A DNA stretch of 64,000 nucleotides from Leptodactylus fallax (GCA_947044405.1 CAMRHE010001078.1:1-64000), one strand, 5' to 3'; positions 10,560 through 22,600 are shown, counted from the stretch's first letter. Numbers and translations are program-made. Notes: generated by a model from the sequence alone, not told the origin.

Positions 10560-10870
10560 CTTAACTGGTGCTCTCCTCAAGGAGAGATGTCCCTGTCCAT
10601 AACCCACTCATTGCCTCCCACAAAGCCAGCCAGTTCACTTTGCTCTCCACTGATGAGGGACAAAAATCCCGAAACAGCGCTGTATGCAGATAAATGAAAT
10701 TGGCTTGGCTAAAATCCCTTTTGCTGTCTCAAGACTCGGTGAGTCAAAAGCAAATTGAGGATCTATTACATCCAACAGAGGGCGCATGAGCTCCCAGCTC
10801 CTTTCCCATAATGCCTTGTGATATGATGGTATTTAAGGCATTGCTGACATGATCCAGGAGGTTGGAAGAG
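10560..10870 (+). mobile_element. Probable Penelope-like element remnant (non-coding terminal region)
   Basis: This stretch surrounds a hammerhead ribozyme fold at 10634-10698. From family knowledge, Penelope-like elements of animals carry type I hammerheads with a very short stem III in their terminal repeat regions, and similar CTGATGAGGGGCAAAAA phrases are dispersed in frog genomes. No GIY-YIG or RT reading frame is visible, so only a terminal fragment seems to remain. The boundaries are estimates; the assignment rests mainly on the ribozyme. Confidence 0.5.
10634..10698 (+). ncRNA. Hammerhead ribozyme motif, type I, short stem III
   Basis: The catalytic core is complete: CTGATGA at 10650-10656 and GAAA at 10671-10674. 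Stem II is GGGA (10657-10660) with TCCC (10667-10670) closing loop CAAAAA. Stem III is A74-U83, C75-G82 and A76-U81 (last two digits of 106xx) with a GCGC loop. The cleavage position is U10683-A10684, so the triplet reads GUA rather than the usual GUC, an allowed NUH. Stem I pairs 10644-10649 with 10685-10690 (one C-C mismatch), then an internal loop, then 10639-10641 with 10692-10694 and 10634-10637 with 10695-10698 around a bulged C. The internal loop in stem I is where natural hammerheads contact loop II. Whether it still cleaves is unknown; the A at the cleavage site may slow it. Confidence 0.75.
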
Positions 10871-11154
10871 GACCACGAGGGAGCGCCAGATGCGATCCCA
10901 GGAGAGTTGAGGGAAGAATTTGTTTATTACATGTTGAACCCCGCGAGATTCATCCGGACCAATTTGAAACTGCTATTATATCCTGGGTCTCTCTGGGGCG
11001 TCTTCGGCACTTCCAGATGACATTGGTGACCGCTGATTGGGACCCAGCATAATTTTTGTTCGTCCACAGCAAATTGCCATTTGGTTTCATTAGAAACTAA
11101 ACAATTAGGAATATTTGGGACAAATCCGACTCATTACTAAGCGGTTTGTCCATC
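10871..11154. other. Spacer, no recognisable gene
   Basis: Covered mostly by a 67-codon frame (10849-11052) with no known domain that overlaps the retroelement remnant. Nothing else is supported. Confidence 0.5.
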
Positions 11155-11410
11155 TCTTGTCCAAGGGTTGGATTAGATGTGATTGGCCTGCATGTAGAGA
11201 TGAGTTTTAGGGCATGCTTGAAACTGTGGAGGCTGGGTATTAATTTGATTGTTCGGGGAAGATGATTCTAGAGAACTGGTGCAGCTTAGGAGAAGTTTTG
11301 GATATAGGAGTTCAGAGGTTCTGATGATAGATGATGGCCATATGGAGAACATGGGTAGGGATAGACAGAGATGATGGAGGTGCAGCACCATGCAGAGCTT
11401 TGATCATAGT
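11155..11410 (-). pseudogene. L2/CR1-like non-LTR retroelement, RT C-terminal tail
   Basis: On the minus strand the frame at 11391-11173 includes SIIRTSELL and ends KTHLYMQANHI, which corresponds to the end of a CR1/L2-superfamily reverse transcriptase (typical ending: serine-rich segment, aromatic/LWN region, LKTHLF). The same family is present in plus orientation at 16154-16480, where LRSLNDLRLISSIIRTSHS is readable. This copy is degenerate, and its upstream part is displaced to 13483-13610 by the 20-bp array. Confidence 0.65.
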
Positions 11411-11500
11411 ACCCAGAGAAAACCCACACAAACACAGGGAGAATATACTGCTTCCATGCAGATGTTGGATTTAAACTTAGGAATCCAGAACTGCAAGGCC
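11411..11500. repeat. Fragment of another dispersed repeat
   Basis: ACCCAGAGAAAACCCACACA followed by a CAGGGAGAATATACTGC-like phrase resembles a dispersed repeat that I recall from fish and frogs, whose end reads roughly CTGCAAGG...CTGAGCCACC...GCTG. The last bases here (CTGCAAGGCCACCATGCTG) run straight into the 20-bp array, which looks like an amplification of that terminal phrase. Confidence 0.45.
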
Positions 11501-13482
11501 ACCATGCTGATAGATGAGCCATTGTGCTGGTAGATGAGCCACCATGCTGATAGATGAGCCACCATGCTGATAGATGAGCCACCATCCTGATAGATGAGCC
11601 ATTGTGCTGGTAGATGAGCCACCGTGCTGGTAGATGAGCCACCATGCTGGTAGATGAGCCATCATGCTGATAAATGAGCTATCTTGCTGGTAGATGAGCC
11701 ACCATGCTGGTAGAGGAGCCACCATGCTAGTAGATGAGCCACAGTGGTGATCCATGAGCCACCGTGCTGGTAGAGGAGCCACCATGCTGGTAGATGAGCC
11801 ATTGTGCTGGTAGATGAGCCATTGAGCTGATGAATGAGCTATTGTGCTGGTAGATGAGCCACTGTGCTGTTAGAGGAGCCACCATGCTGGTAGATGAGCC
11901 ACCGTGCTGATCGATGAGCCACCATGCTGATAGATAAGCCACCATCCTGATAGATGAGCCATTGTGCTGGTAGATGAGCCACCGTGCTGGTAGATGAGCC
12001 ACCGTGCTGGTAGATGAGCCACCATGCTGGTCGATGAGCCACCATGCTGGTAGAGGAGCCACCGTCCTGATAGATGAGCCATTGTGCTGGTAGATGAGCC
12101 ATTGTGCTGGTAGATGAGCCACCGTGCTTATCGATAAGCCACTGTGCTGGTAGAGGAGCCACCATGATGGTAGATGAGCTATTGTGCTGGTAGATGAACC
12201 ATTGCGCTGATGAATGAGCTATTGTGCTGGTAGATGAGCCATTGTGCTGGTAGATGAGCCACCGTGCTGATCGATAAGCCACTGTGCTGGTAGAGGAGCC
12301 ACCATGCTGGTAGATGAGCTATTGTGCTGGTAGATGAACCATTGCGCTGATGAATGAACTATTGTGCTGGTAGATGAGCCACCATGCTGATCGATGAGCC
12401 ACCATGCTGGTAGATGAGCCACCATGCTGATCGATGAGCCACCATGCTGGTAGAGGAGCCACCATGCTGGTAGATGAGCCATTGTGCTGGTAGAGGAGCC
12501 ACCGTGCTGGTAGATGAGAAATCCGTGCTGATCGATGAGCCATCGTGCTGGTAGAGGAGCCACCATGCTGGTAGATGAGCCATTGAGCTGGTAGATGAGC
12601 CACTGTGCTGATAGATGAGCCACCATGCTGGTAGAGGAGCCACCGTGCTGGTAGATGAGAAATCCGTGCTGATCGATGAGCCATCATGCTGGTAGAGGAA
12701 CAACCATGCTGGTAGATGAGACATTGTGCTGGTAGATGAGCCACCGTGCTGATCGATGAGCCACCGTGCTGGTAGATGAGCTATTGTGCTGGTAGATGAG
12801 CCACCGTGCTGATAGATAAGCCACCATGCTGGTAGAAGAGCCACCATGCTGGTAGAGGAGCCACCATGCTCATCAATGAGCCACCGTGCTGGTAGAGGAG
12901 CCACCGTGCTGGTAGAGGAGCCACCATGCTGGTAGAGGAGCCACCATGCTGGTAGATGAGCCATTGTGCTGGTAGATGAGCCATTGTGCTGGTAGATGAG
13001 CCACCGTGCTGGTAGAGGAGCCACCATGCTGGTAGAGGAGCCACCATGCTGGTAGATGAGCCACCATGCTGGTAGATGAGCCATTGTGCTGGTAGATGAG
13101 CCATTGTGCTGGTAGATGAGCTACCGTGCTGGTAGAGGAGCTACCGTGCTGGTAGAGGAGCCACCATGCTGGTAGAGGAGCCACCAAGCTGGTAGATGAG
13201 CCATTGTGCTGGTAGATGAGCCACCGTGCTGGTAGAGGAGCCACCACGCTGGTAGAGGAACCACCAAGCTGGTAGATGAGCCATTGTGCTGGTAGATGAG
13301 CCATTGAGTTGATGAATGAGCTATTGTGCAGGTAGATGAGCCACCATGCTGGTAGATGAGCCACCATGCTGATCGATGAGCCACCGTGCTGGTGGAGGAG
13401 CCTCCATGCTGATAGATGAGCCATCGTGCTGGTAGAGGAGCCTCCATGCTGGTAGATGAGCCACCGTGCTGGTAGATGAGCC
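11501..13482. repeat. 20-bp minisatellite array
   Basis: About 99 copies of TAGATGAGCCACCATGCTGG and variants (ATTGTGCTGG, TCGATGAGCC, TAGAGGAGCC). The register is exactly 20 bp over most of its length, with a few 21-bp units (GATGAGAAATCCGTGCTG at 12512 and 12653, about 141 bp apart, marking a higher-order duplication). Minus-strand open frames such as 13084-12359 are this repeat read as a 20-residue period and are not genes. Confidence 0.97.
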
Positions 13483-13610
13483 TGGCTGCCGCAATCAGGA
13501 TAGATTGTAGAGGGGAGAATTTAGCGAGGTGAAGAACAATTACTGTAGTAGGGAGTTACAGTAGTCAAGTCTAGAGTGAATCAGGGCGACAATAAGGATT
13601 TCTGATGTTT
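13483..13610 (-). pseudogene. L2/CR1-like RT fragment, upstream half of the split element
   Basis: On the minus strand this reads ALIHSRLDYCNSLL, a hallmark segment near the C-terminus of CR1/L2-type reverse transcriptases (usual form: SRLDYCNSLL followed by LQ.VQN). It is followed at once by the 20-bp array, and the expected downstream part of the same protein reappears at 11410-11155. The array therefore lies inside one retroelement copy. Confidence 0.7.
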
Positions 13611-13943
13611 CCATGTTATTACACCACATCCCTAGCCAGCACCAGACCCTTCCTAAACCTAGACAATCCAGAAGACCAGAAGACTCTTGTTCCTTGACTT
13701 AGTCAGTGTACCACACATACAGCAGCACTTAGTGTCATGGCGGCCTCTCACCTGGCTGACCTATGTAATATAAGAAAATAAAGGTCGGTGCTGAAGGGCC
13801 AAGTGAATGAGTAAGTGAGCAAAGAGGTGAAAACGTGGTGCACCCAATAGAAGAGCCAACTATTAACAGGATACATGGAAGTCCATGAGCTGAAGATGAG
13901 GACACTCGCTGTACCCCTCATCAGTCTGCTGGTCTTGGATAGC
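13611..13943. other. Unique spacer
   Basis: No open frame of interest, no terminal repeats. It includes AAGTGAATGAGTAAGTGAGC and CCCCTCATCAGTCTGCTGG, neither of which I can assign. It ends at the 29-bp array. Confidence 0.5.
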
Positions 13944-15152
13944 TGGCCTTCTGATACAGATTATGGGCCCCTGGCCTTCTGATGCAGATTATGGGCCCCT
14001 GGCCTTCTGATGAAGATTATGGGCCCTTAGCATTGTGATACAGATTATGGGCCCCTGGCCTTCTGATACAGATTATGGGCCCCTGGCCTTCTGATGCAGA
14101 TTATGGGCCCCTGGCCTTCTGATGAAGATTATGGGCCCTTAGCATTGTGATGCAGATTATGGGCCCCTGGCCTTCTGATGCAGATTATGGGCTCCTGGCC
14201 TTGTGAAACAGATTATGGGCCCCTGGCTTTGTGATACAGATTATGGACACTGGCCTTGTGATACAGATTATGGGCCCCTGGCCTTGTGATACAGATTATG
14301 GGCCCCTGGCCTTGTAATACAGATTATGGTCCCCTGGCCTTGTGATACAGATTATGGGCCCCTGGCCTTGTGATACAGATTATGGTCCCCTGGCCTTGTG
14401 ATACAGATTATGGGCTCCTGGCCTTGTGATACAGATTATGGTCCCCTGGCCTTGTGATACAGATTATGGGCCCATGGCCTTGTGATACATATTATGGGCC
14501 CCTGGCCTTGTGATGCAGATTATGGGCCCCTGGCCTTCTGATGCAGATTAAGGGCCCCTGGCCTTGTGATACAGATTATGGGACCCTGGCCTTGTGATAC
14601 AGATTATGGGACCCATGCCTTGTGATACAGATTATGGGCCTCTGGCCTTGTGATACAGATTATGGGCCCTGTGGCCTTGTGATACAGATTATGGACACTG
14701 GCCTTGTGATACAGATTATGGGCTCCTGGCCTTGTGATACAGATTATGGGCCCTTTGCCTTGTGATACAGATTATGGGCTCCTGGCCTTGTGATACAGAT
14801 TATGGGCCCCTGGCCTTGTGATACAGATTATGGGCCCATGGCCTTGTGATACATATTATGGGCCCCTGGCCTTGTGATGCAGATTATGGGCCTCTGGCCT
14901 TCTGATGCAGATTAAGGGCCCCTGGCCTTGTGATACAGATTATGGGACCCTGGCCTTGTGATACAGATTATGGGACCCATGCCTTGTGATGCAGATTATG
15001 GGCCCCTGGTCTTGTGATATATATTATGGGCCCCTGGCCTTGTGATACATATTATGGGCCCCTGGTCTTGTGATGCAGATTATGGACCACTGGCCTTGTG
15101 ATACAGATTATGGACCACTGGCCTTGTGATACAGATTATGGACCACTGGCCT
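13944..15152. repeat. 29-bp minisatellite array
   Basis: About 42 copies of a 29-bp unit composed of CTGGCCTTGTGATACAGATT plus ATGGGCCCC. The earliest copies have CTTCTGATGCAG or CTTCTGATGAAG; later ones are CTTGTGATACAG. Some units are 27-28 bp (ATGGACACTGG, ATGGACCACTGG). A run of variants (CCCATGGCCTTGTGATACAT, then an ATTAAGGGCCCC unit) occurs at about 14471 and again at about 14835, a 364-bp higher-order duplication. Confidence 0.97.
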
Positions 15153-15272
15153 TGGCATGCAGAGGGCCAGCACATATTCCTAGCACATACATCATCTTCT
15201 CTGTATCATAGTGATCTTGTAGGAGAGTTAGATACACAGACGTGACACGGAGGACTCATTACGTCTGGCCCA
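15153..15272. other. Short unique spacer
   Basis: Single-copy sequence between the 29-bp array and the 341-bp duplicated segment. No feature recognised. Confidence 0.5.
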
Positions 15273-15613
15273 TGACTGAATATGTACAGGAGCGATGGAT
15301 GTGCCAGGACGGTGACAGTGACAGCTTCCTCCAGTGCCGAGATCCAAGAGGAAACTGCAGATCTGTACACAGAAGTCCCAGGGTGAGGAGCTCCAGGGCA
15401 CAGCCTGCGGGGACCATGAGCTGAGCACACGGGCCAAAGTCATTTGCAGCATCTACAGGAACTTTTCCTTATTAGTCACCAAACCACAATGTGTATTCTG
15501 TCCAAGGAGAACTGACGTGACAAGAGAGGAGGAGAACGGTCCCCGTATCTACTGGCTCACTAGTCAGACCCATCTTATAGCCGAGTGACCACATAGTCAT
15601 GTTCACCAGTGTA
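15273..15613 (+). repeat. 341-bp duplicated segment, left copy
   Basis: Identical to 25474-25814 except for two substitutions that I can find (C/T near 15338 and A/G near 15531), at a constant offset of 10,201 bases. An 84-codon frame is open in both copies, but it starts without an ATG and has no known domain, so it is treated as chance. The final about 55 bases of this copy are the seed of the 55-bp array that follows. Confidence 0.95.
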
Positions 15614-16153
15614 GTCAGACCCATCTGTCTTATAGCCAGGTGACCACATAGCCATGTTCACCAGTGTAGTCAGACTCATCTGTCTTATAGCCAGGTGACC
15701 ACATAGTCATGTTCACCAGTGTAGTCAGACCCAACTGTCTTATAGCCCGGTGACCACATAGCCATGTTCACCAGTGTAGTCAGACCCATCTGTCTTATAG
15801 CCCGGTGACCACATAGCCATGTTCACCCGTCTAGTCAGACCCAACTGTCTTATAGCCAGGTGACCACATAGCCATGTTCACCAGTGTAGTCAGACCCATC
15901 TGTCTTATAGCCAGGTGACCACATAGCCATGTTCACCAGTGTAGTCAGACCCAACTGTCTTATAGCCAGGTGACCACATAGCCATGTTCACCAGTGTAGT
16001 CAGACCCAACTGTCTTATAGCCAGGTGACCACATAGCCATGTTCACCAGTGTAGTCAGACCCAACTGTCTTATAGCCCGGTGACCACATAGTCATATTCA
16101 CCAGTGTAGTCAGACCCATCTGTCTTATAGCCCGGTGACCACATAGCCATGTT
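15557..16153. repeat. 55-bp tandem array
   Basis: About 11 copies of a 55-bp unit containing GTAGTCAGACCCATCTGTCT, TATAGCCAGGTGACCACATA and GCCATGTTCACCAGT (15611, 15666, and so on every 55 bases). The first copy is the tail of the 341-bp segment, where the unit is slightly shorter. The second 341-bp copy at 25474 has the same tail but no such array, so the expansion happened after or independently of the duplication. Confidence 0.95.
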
Positions 16154-16560
16154 CAGTCACTACATTGGCTGCCTATTTAATACAAAATACAATATAAACT
16201 TATCCCCCTGATCCACCTGCACCTCCCTACATTTCCTCCCTCATCTCTATCACACAGCCCGTGCTCTCCGATCACTCAATGACCTAAGACTAATATCCTC
16301 TATTATCAGAACTTCCCACTCCAGTATCCTATAAGACTTCTACTTAACTCCCAATTTCTACAGCTTCAAGTGCAAACTAAAGACACATCTTATCAGACAG
16401 GTCGATCACAACTCCTAATGTAAACCCTTCTGTATTTAGAATCCCTAAATCTAACCCTCCTCTGTTCACGCCCCTGCTTTACCCCACAGGATATGATGTC
16501 ATATCAGACTAACTTTATATGTCCATGCACCATCTGCACAGTAAAGGACACGACTGGTGA
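16154..16560 (+). pseudogene. L2/CR1-like non-LTR retroelement, RT C-terminal tail
   Basis: Reading the plus strand with a few breaks gives SLHWLPI, then ARALRSLNDLRLISSIIRTS, then a lysine/threonine/histidine segment with KTHL, the standard C-terminal order of CR1/L2-type reverse transcriptases. In-frame stops (for example directly after SLHWLPI) make it non-functional. After the coding remnant the sequence continues as 3' untranslated DNA into the 22-bp array and ends with a matching 3' tail at 25328-25470. An 8-base CAGTCACT occurs at 16154-16161 and 25463-25470 and is a candidate target-site duplication, though so short a match could be chance. Confidence 0.7.
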
Positions 16561-16639
16561 CGGCTCCTACAGCTTTATATATGTGTAATGAAAGTCATCT
16601 CTACCACAGAAGCGGCCAGACCACTGTATAAGCAATGAG
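16561..16639. other. 3' untranslated remnant leading into the 22-bp array
   Basis: Non-coding bridge between the RT tail and the 22-bp array, probably part of the same retroelement. No separate feature. Confidence 0.45.
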
Positions 16640-19600
16640 ACCTCCGGTGTCACCCCCTGCTACCTGCTATATCACCCCCTGCTACCTCCTGTGTCACCCC
16701 CCTCTACCTCCTGTGTCACCCCCTGCTACCTCCTATATCACCCCCTGCTACCTCCTATGTCACCACCTGCTACCTCCTATGTCTATGTCACCCCCTGCTA
16801 CCTCCTATGTCACCCCCCGCTACCTCCTATATCACCTCCTGCTACCTCCTATGTCTATGTCACCCCCTGCTAACTCCTATGTCACCCCCTGCTACCTCCT
16901 GTGTCACCCCCTGCTACCTCCTATATCACCCCCTGCTACCTCCTATATCACCCCCTGCTACCTCCTATATCACCTCCTGCTACCTCCGGTGTCACCCCCT
17001 GCTACCTCCGGTGTCACCCCCTTCTACCTCCTGTGTCACCCCCTGCTACCTCCTATATCACCCCTGCTACCTCCTATGTCACCCCCTGCTACCTCCTATA
17101 TCACCCCTGCTACCTCCTATATCACCCCCTGCTACCTCCTATATCACCCCCTGCTACCTCCTATATCACCCCCTGCTATCTCCTATATCACTCCCTGCTA
17201 CCTCCTGTGTCACCCCCCTGCTACCTCCTATGTCACCCCCTGCTACCTCCGGTGTCACCCCCTTCTACCTCCTGTGTCACCCCCTACTACCTCCTATATC
17301 ACCCCTGCTACCTCCGGTGTCACCCCCTACTACCTCCTATATCACCCCCTGATACCTCCGGTGTCACCCCCTGCTACCTCCTATATCACCCCCTGCTACC
17401 TCCTGTGTCACCCCCCGCTACCTCCTATATCACCCCCTGCTACCTCCTATGTCACCACCTGCTACCTCCTATGTCTATGTCACCCCCTGCTACCTCCTAT
17501 GTCACCCCCCGCTACCTCCTATATCACCTCCTGCTACCTCCTATGTCTATGTCACCCCCTGCTACCTCCTATGTCACCCCCTGCTACCTCCTGTGTCACC
17601 CCCTGCTACCTCCTATGTCACCCCCTGCTACCTCCTATATCACCTCCTGCTACCTCCTATGTCTATGTCACCCCCTGCTACCTCCTATGTCACCCCCTGC
17701 TACCTCCTGTGTCACCCCCTGCTACCTCCTATGTCACCCCCTGCTACCTCCTGTGTCACCCCCTGCTACCTCCTATATCACCCCCTGCTACCTCCTATAT
17801 CACCCCCTGCTACCTCCTATGTCACCTCCTGCTACCTCCGGTGTCACCCCCTGCTACCTCCGGTGTCACCCCCTTCTACCGCCTGTGTCACCCCCTGCTA
17901 CCTCCTATATCACCCCTGCTACCTCCTATATCACCCCCTGCTACCTCCTATGTCACCCCCTGCTACCTCCGGTGTCACCCCCTTCTACCTCCTGTGTCAC
18001 CCCCTACTACCTCCTATATCACCCCTGCTACCTCCGGTGTCACCCCCTACTACCTCCTATATCACCCCCTGATACCTCCGGTGTCACCCCCTTCTACCTC
18101 CTGTGTCACCCCCTACTACCTCCTATATCACCCCTGCTACCTCCTGTGTCACCCCCCGCTACCTCCTATATGACCTCCTGCTACCTCCTGTGCCACCCCC
18201 TGCTACCTCCTGTGTCGCCCCCTGCTACCTCCTATGTCACCCCCTGCTATCTGATGTGTCGCCCCCTGCTACCTCCTATGTCACCCCCTGCTATCTGATG
18301 TGTCACCCCCTGCTACCTCCTATATCACCCCCTGCTATCTCCTATATCACTCCCTGCTGCCTCCTATGTCACCCCCTGCTACCTCCTATATCACCCCCTG
18401 CTACCTCCTATGTCACTCCCTGCTACCTCCTATGTCACCCTCTGCTACCTCCTGTGTCGCCCCCTGCTACCTCCTGTGTCACCCCCTGCTACATCCTGTG
18501 TCACCCCCTGCTACCTCCTGTGTCACCCCCTGCTACATCCTGTGTCACCCCCTGCTACCTCCTATATCACCCCCTGCTACCTCCTGTGTCACCCCCTGCT
18601 ACCTCCTGTGTCACCCCCTGCTACATCCTGTGTCACCCCCTGCTACCTCCTATATCACCCCCTGCTACCTCCTGTGTCACCCCCTGCTACCTCCTGTGTC
18701 ACCCCCTGCTACCTCCTATGTCACCCCCTGCTACATCCTATATCACCCCCTGCTACCTTCTATGTCACCCCCTGCTACCTTCTATGTCACCCCCTGCTAC
18801 ATCCTATATAACCTCCTGCTGCCTCCTGTGTCACCCCCCGCTACCTCCTATATCACCCCCTGCTACCTCCTGTGTCACCCCCCCGCTATCTCTTGTGTCA
18901 CCCCCTTCTACCTCCTGTGTCACCCCCCGTTACCTCCTATGTCGCCCCCGCTATCTCCTATGTCACCCCCTGCTACCTCCTATGTCACTCCCTGTTACCT
19001 CCTATGTCACTGCCTGTTACCTCCTGTGTCACCCCCTGCTACCTCCTATGTCACCCCCTGCTACCTCCTATATCACCCCCTGCTACCTTCTGTGTCACCC
19101 CCTGCTACCTCCTATATGACCCCCTGCTACATCCTGTGTCACCCCCTGCTACCTCCTGTATCACCCCCCGCTAACTCCTGTGTCACCCCCTGCTACATAT
19201 TATGTCACCCCCCGCTACCTCCTGTGTCACTCCCTGCTACCTCCTATATCACCCCCTGCTACCTCCTATGTCACCCCCGCTACCTCCTATGTCACCACCT
19301 GCTACCTCCTATGTCTATGTCACCCCCTGCTACCTCCTATATCACCCCCTGCTACCTCCTATATCACCCCCTGCTACCTCCTATGTCACCTCCTGCTACC
19401 TCCTGTGTCACCCCTTCTACCTCCTATATCACCCCCTGCTACCTCCTATGTCACCTCCTGCTACCTCCGGTGTCACCCCCTACTACCTCCTATATCACCC
19501 CTGCTACCTCCTATATGACCTCCTGCTACCTCCTGTGTCACCCCCTGCTACCTCCTGTGTCACCCCCTGCTACCTCCTGTGTCACCTCCTGTGTCACCCC

Positions 19601-22600
19601 CTGCTACCTCCTATGTCACCCCCTGCTACCTCCTATGTCACCCCCTGCTATCTCTTGTGTCACCCCCTGCTACCTCCTATATCACTCCCTTCTACCTCCT
19701 GTGTCACTCCCTGTTACCTCCTATATCACCCCCTGCTATCTCCTATATCACTCCCTGCTGCCTCCTATGTCACCCCCTGCTACCTCCTATATCACACCTG
19801 CTACCTCCTATATCACCTCCTGCTACCTCCTATGTCACCCCCTGCTACCTCCTGTGTCACCCCCTGCTACCTCCTATATCACCCCCTGCTACCTCCTGTG
19901 TCACCCCCTGCTACCTCCTATATCACCCCCTGCTACCTCCTGTGTCACCCCCTGCTACATCCTATATCACCCCGTGCTACCTTCTATGTCACCCCCTGCT
20001 ACCTCCTGTGTCACCCCCTGCTACCTCCTATGTCACCCCCCCGCTAACTCCTGTGTCACCCCCTTCTACCTCCTGTGTCACCCCCGTTACCTCCTATGTC
20101 GCCCCCCGCTATCTCCTATGTCACCCCCTGCTACCTCCTGTGTCACTCCCTGTTACCTCCTATGTCACTCCCTGTTACCTCCTATGTCACCCCCTGCTAC
20201 CTGCTATATCACCCCCTGCTACATCCTGTGTCACCACCCTGCTACCTCCTGTGTCACCCCGTGCTACATACTATATCACCCCCTGCTACCTCCTATATCA
20301 CCCCCTGCTACATCCTGTGTCACACCCTGCTACCTCCTGTATCACCCCCCTGCTACCTCCTGTGTCACCCCCCTGCTACATACTATGTCACCCCCCGCTA
20401 CCTCCTGTGTCACCCCCTGCTACCTCCTATATTACCCCCTGCTACCTTCTGTGTCACCCCCTGCTACATCCTGTGTCACCCCCCTGCTACCTCCTGTGTC
20501 ACCCCCTGCTACATACTATATCACCCCCTGCTACCTCCTATATCACCCCCTGCTACCTCCTAAATCTATGTCACCCCCTCTACCTCCTATGTCACCCCCC
20601 ACTACCTCCTGTGTCACCACCTGCTACCTCCTATGTCACCCCCTGTTACATCCTATATCACCCCCTGCTACCTCCTATGTCACCTCCTGCTACCTCCTAT
20701 GTCACCTCCTGCTACCTCCTATGTCACCCCCTGCTACCTCCTATATCACCCCCTGCTACCTCCTATATCACCCCCTGCTACCTCCTATGTCACCCCCTGT
20801 TACATCCTATATCACCCCCTGCTACCTTCTATGTCACCCCCTGCTACCTCCTATGTCACCCCCTGTTACATCCTATATCACCCCCTGCTACCTTCTATGT
20901 CACCCCCTGCTACCTCCTATGTCACCTCCTGCTACCTCCTATGTCACCTCCTGCTACCTCCTATGTCACCCCCTGCCACCTCCTATGTCACCCCCTGCTA
21001 CCTCCTATGTCTATGTCACCCCCTGCTACCTCCGATATCACCCCCTGCTACCTCCTATATCACCCCCTGCTACCTCCTATGTCACCCCCCACTACCTCCT
21101 GTGTCACCCCCTGCTACCTCCTGTGTCACCCCCTGCTACCTCCTGTGTCACCCCCTGCTACCTCCTATATCACCCCCTGCTACCTCCTATGTCACCTCCT
21201 GCTACCTCCTATGTCACCCCCTGCTACCTCCTATGTCACCCCCTCCTACCTCCTGTGTCACCCCCCGCTACCTCCTGTGTCACCCCCTCTACCTCCTGTG
21301 TCACCCCCCGCTTCCTCCTGTGTCACCCCCCGCTACCTCCTGTGTCACCCCCTCTTCCTCCTGTGTCACCCCCCGCTACCTCCTGTGTCACCCCCTTCTA
21401 CCTCCTGTGTCACCCCCTCTACCTCCTGTGTCACCCCCTCTACCTCCTGTGTCACCCCCCGCTACCTCCTGTGTCACCCCCCGCTACCTCCTGTGTCACC
21501 CCCTGCTACCTCCTATGTCACCCCCTGCTACCTCCTATGTCACCGCCTGCTACCTCCTATGTCACCCCCCTGATACCTCCTATGTCACCCCCTGCTACCT
21601 CCTGTGTCACCCCCCGCTTCCTCCTGTGTCACCCCCCGCTACCTCCTGTGTCACCCCCTCTTCCTCCTGTGTCACCCCCGCTACCTCCTGTGTCACCCCC
21701 TCTACCTCCTGTGTCACCCCCTCTACCTCCTGTGTCACCCCCCGCTACCTCCTGTGTCACCCCCCCGATACCTCCTGTGTCACCCCCCGATACCTCCTGT
21801 GTAACCCCCCGCTACCTCCTGTGTCACCCCTGCTACCTCCTGTGTCACCCCCTGCTACCTCCTGTGTCACCCCCTGCTACCTCCTATGTCACCTCTTGCT
21901 ACCTCCTATGTCACCCCCTGCTACCTCCTCTGTCACCTCCTGCTACCTCCTGTGTCACCCCCTGCTGCATCCTATATCACCCCCTGCTACCTCCTATATC
22001 ATCCCCCGCTACCTCCTGTGTCACCCCCTGCTACCTCCTGTGTCACCCCCTGCTACCTCCTGTGTCACCTCCTATATCACCCCCTGCTACCTCCTATGTC
22101 ACCCCCCCTGCTACCTCCTGTGTCACCCCCTGCTACCTCCTATGTCACCCCCTGCTACCTCCTGTGTCACCCCCTGCTACCTCCTATATCACCTCCCGCT
22201 ACCTCCTGTGTCACCCCCTGCTACCTCCTATGTCACCTCTTGCTACCTCCTATATCACCTCCCGCTACCTCCTCTGTCACCTCCTGCTACCTCCTGTGTC
22301 ACCCCCTGCTGCATCCTATATCACCCCCTGCTACCTCCTGTGTCACCCCCCGCTACCTCCTGTGTCACCCCCTGCTACCTCCTGTGTCACCCCCTGCTAC
22401 CTCCTGTGTCACCTCCTATATCACCCCCTGCTACCTCCTATGTCACCCCCCTGCTACCTCCTGTGTCACCCCCTGCTACCTCCTATGTCACCCCCTGCTA
22501 CCTCCTGTGTCACCCCCTGCTACCTCCTATATCACCTCCCGCTACCTCCTGTGTCACCCCCTTCTACCTCCTGTGTCACCCCCTGCTACCTGCTATGTCA

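Noticed and set aside
11286..13447. Minus-strand WLIYQHGGSSTS repeat proteins
   Set aside because: Three 20-bp units give a 60-bp, 20-residue period; chance openness of the minisatellite.
11501..13482. Perfect-looking Kozak sites (GCCACCATGC) in many 20-bp units
   Set aside because: Each ATG is followed by a TAG after about nine codons; the match is a coincidence of the repeat unit.
13905..13940. Second hammerhead (CTGATGAGGGG on the minus strand)
   Set aside because: No GAAA box at a proper distance and no stem II partner.
15206..15588. 84-codon plus frame and 74-codon minus frames, present in both 341-bp copies
   Set aside because: Conservation is explained by the recent duplication; no ATG start for the plus frame and no recognisable domain.
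13944..16153. CRISPR-like regular repeats
   Set aside because: There are no distinct spacers between repeats; units are directly adjacent, and the context is vertebrate.
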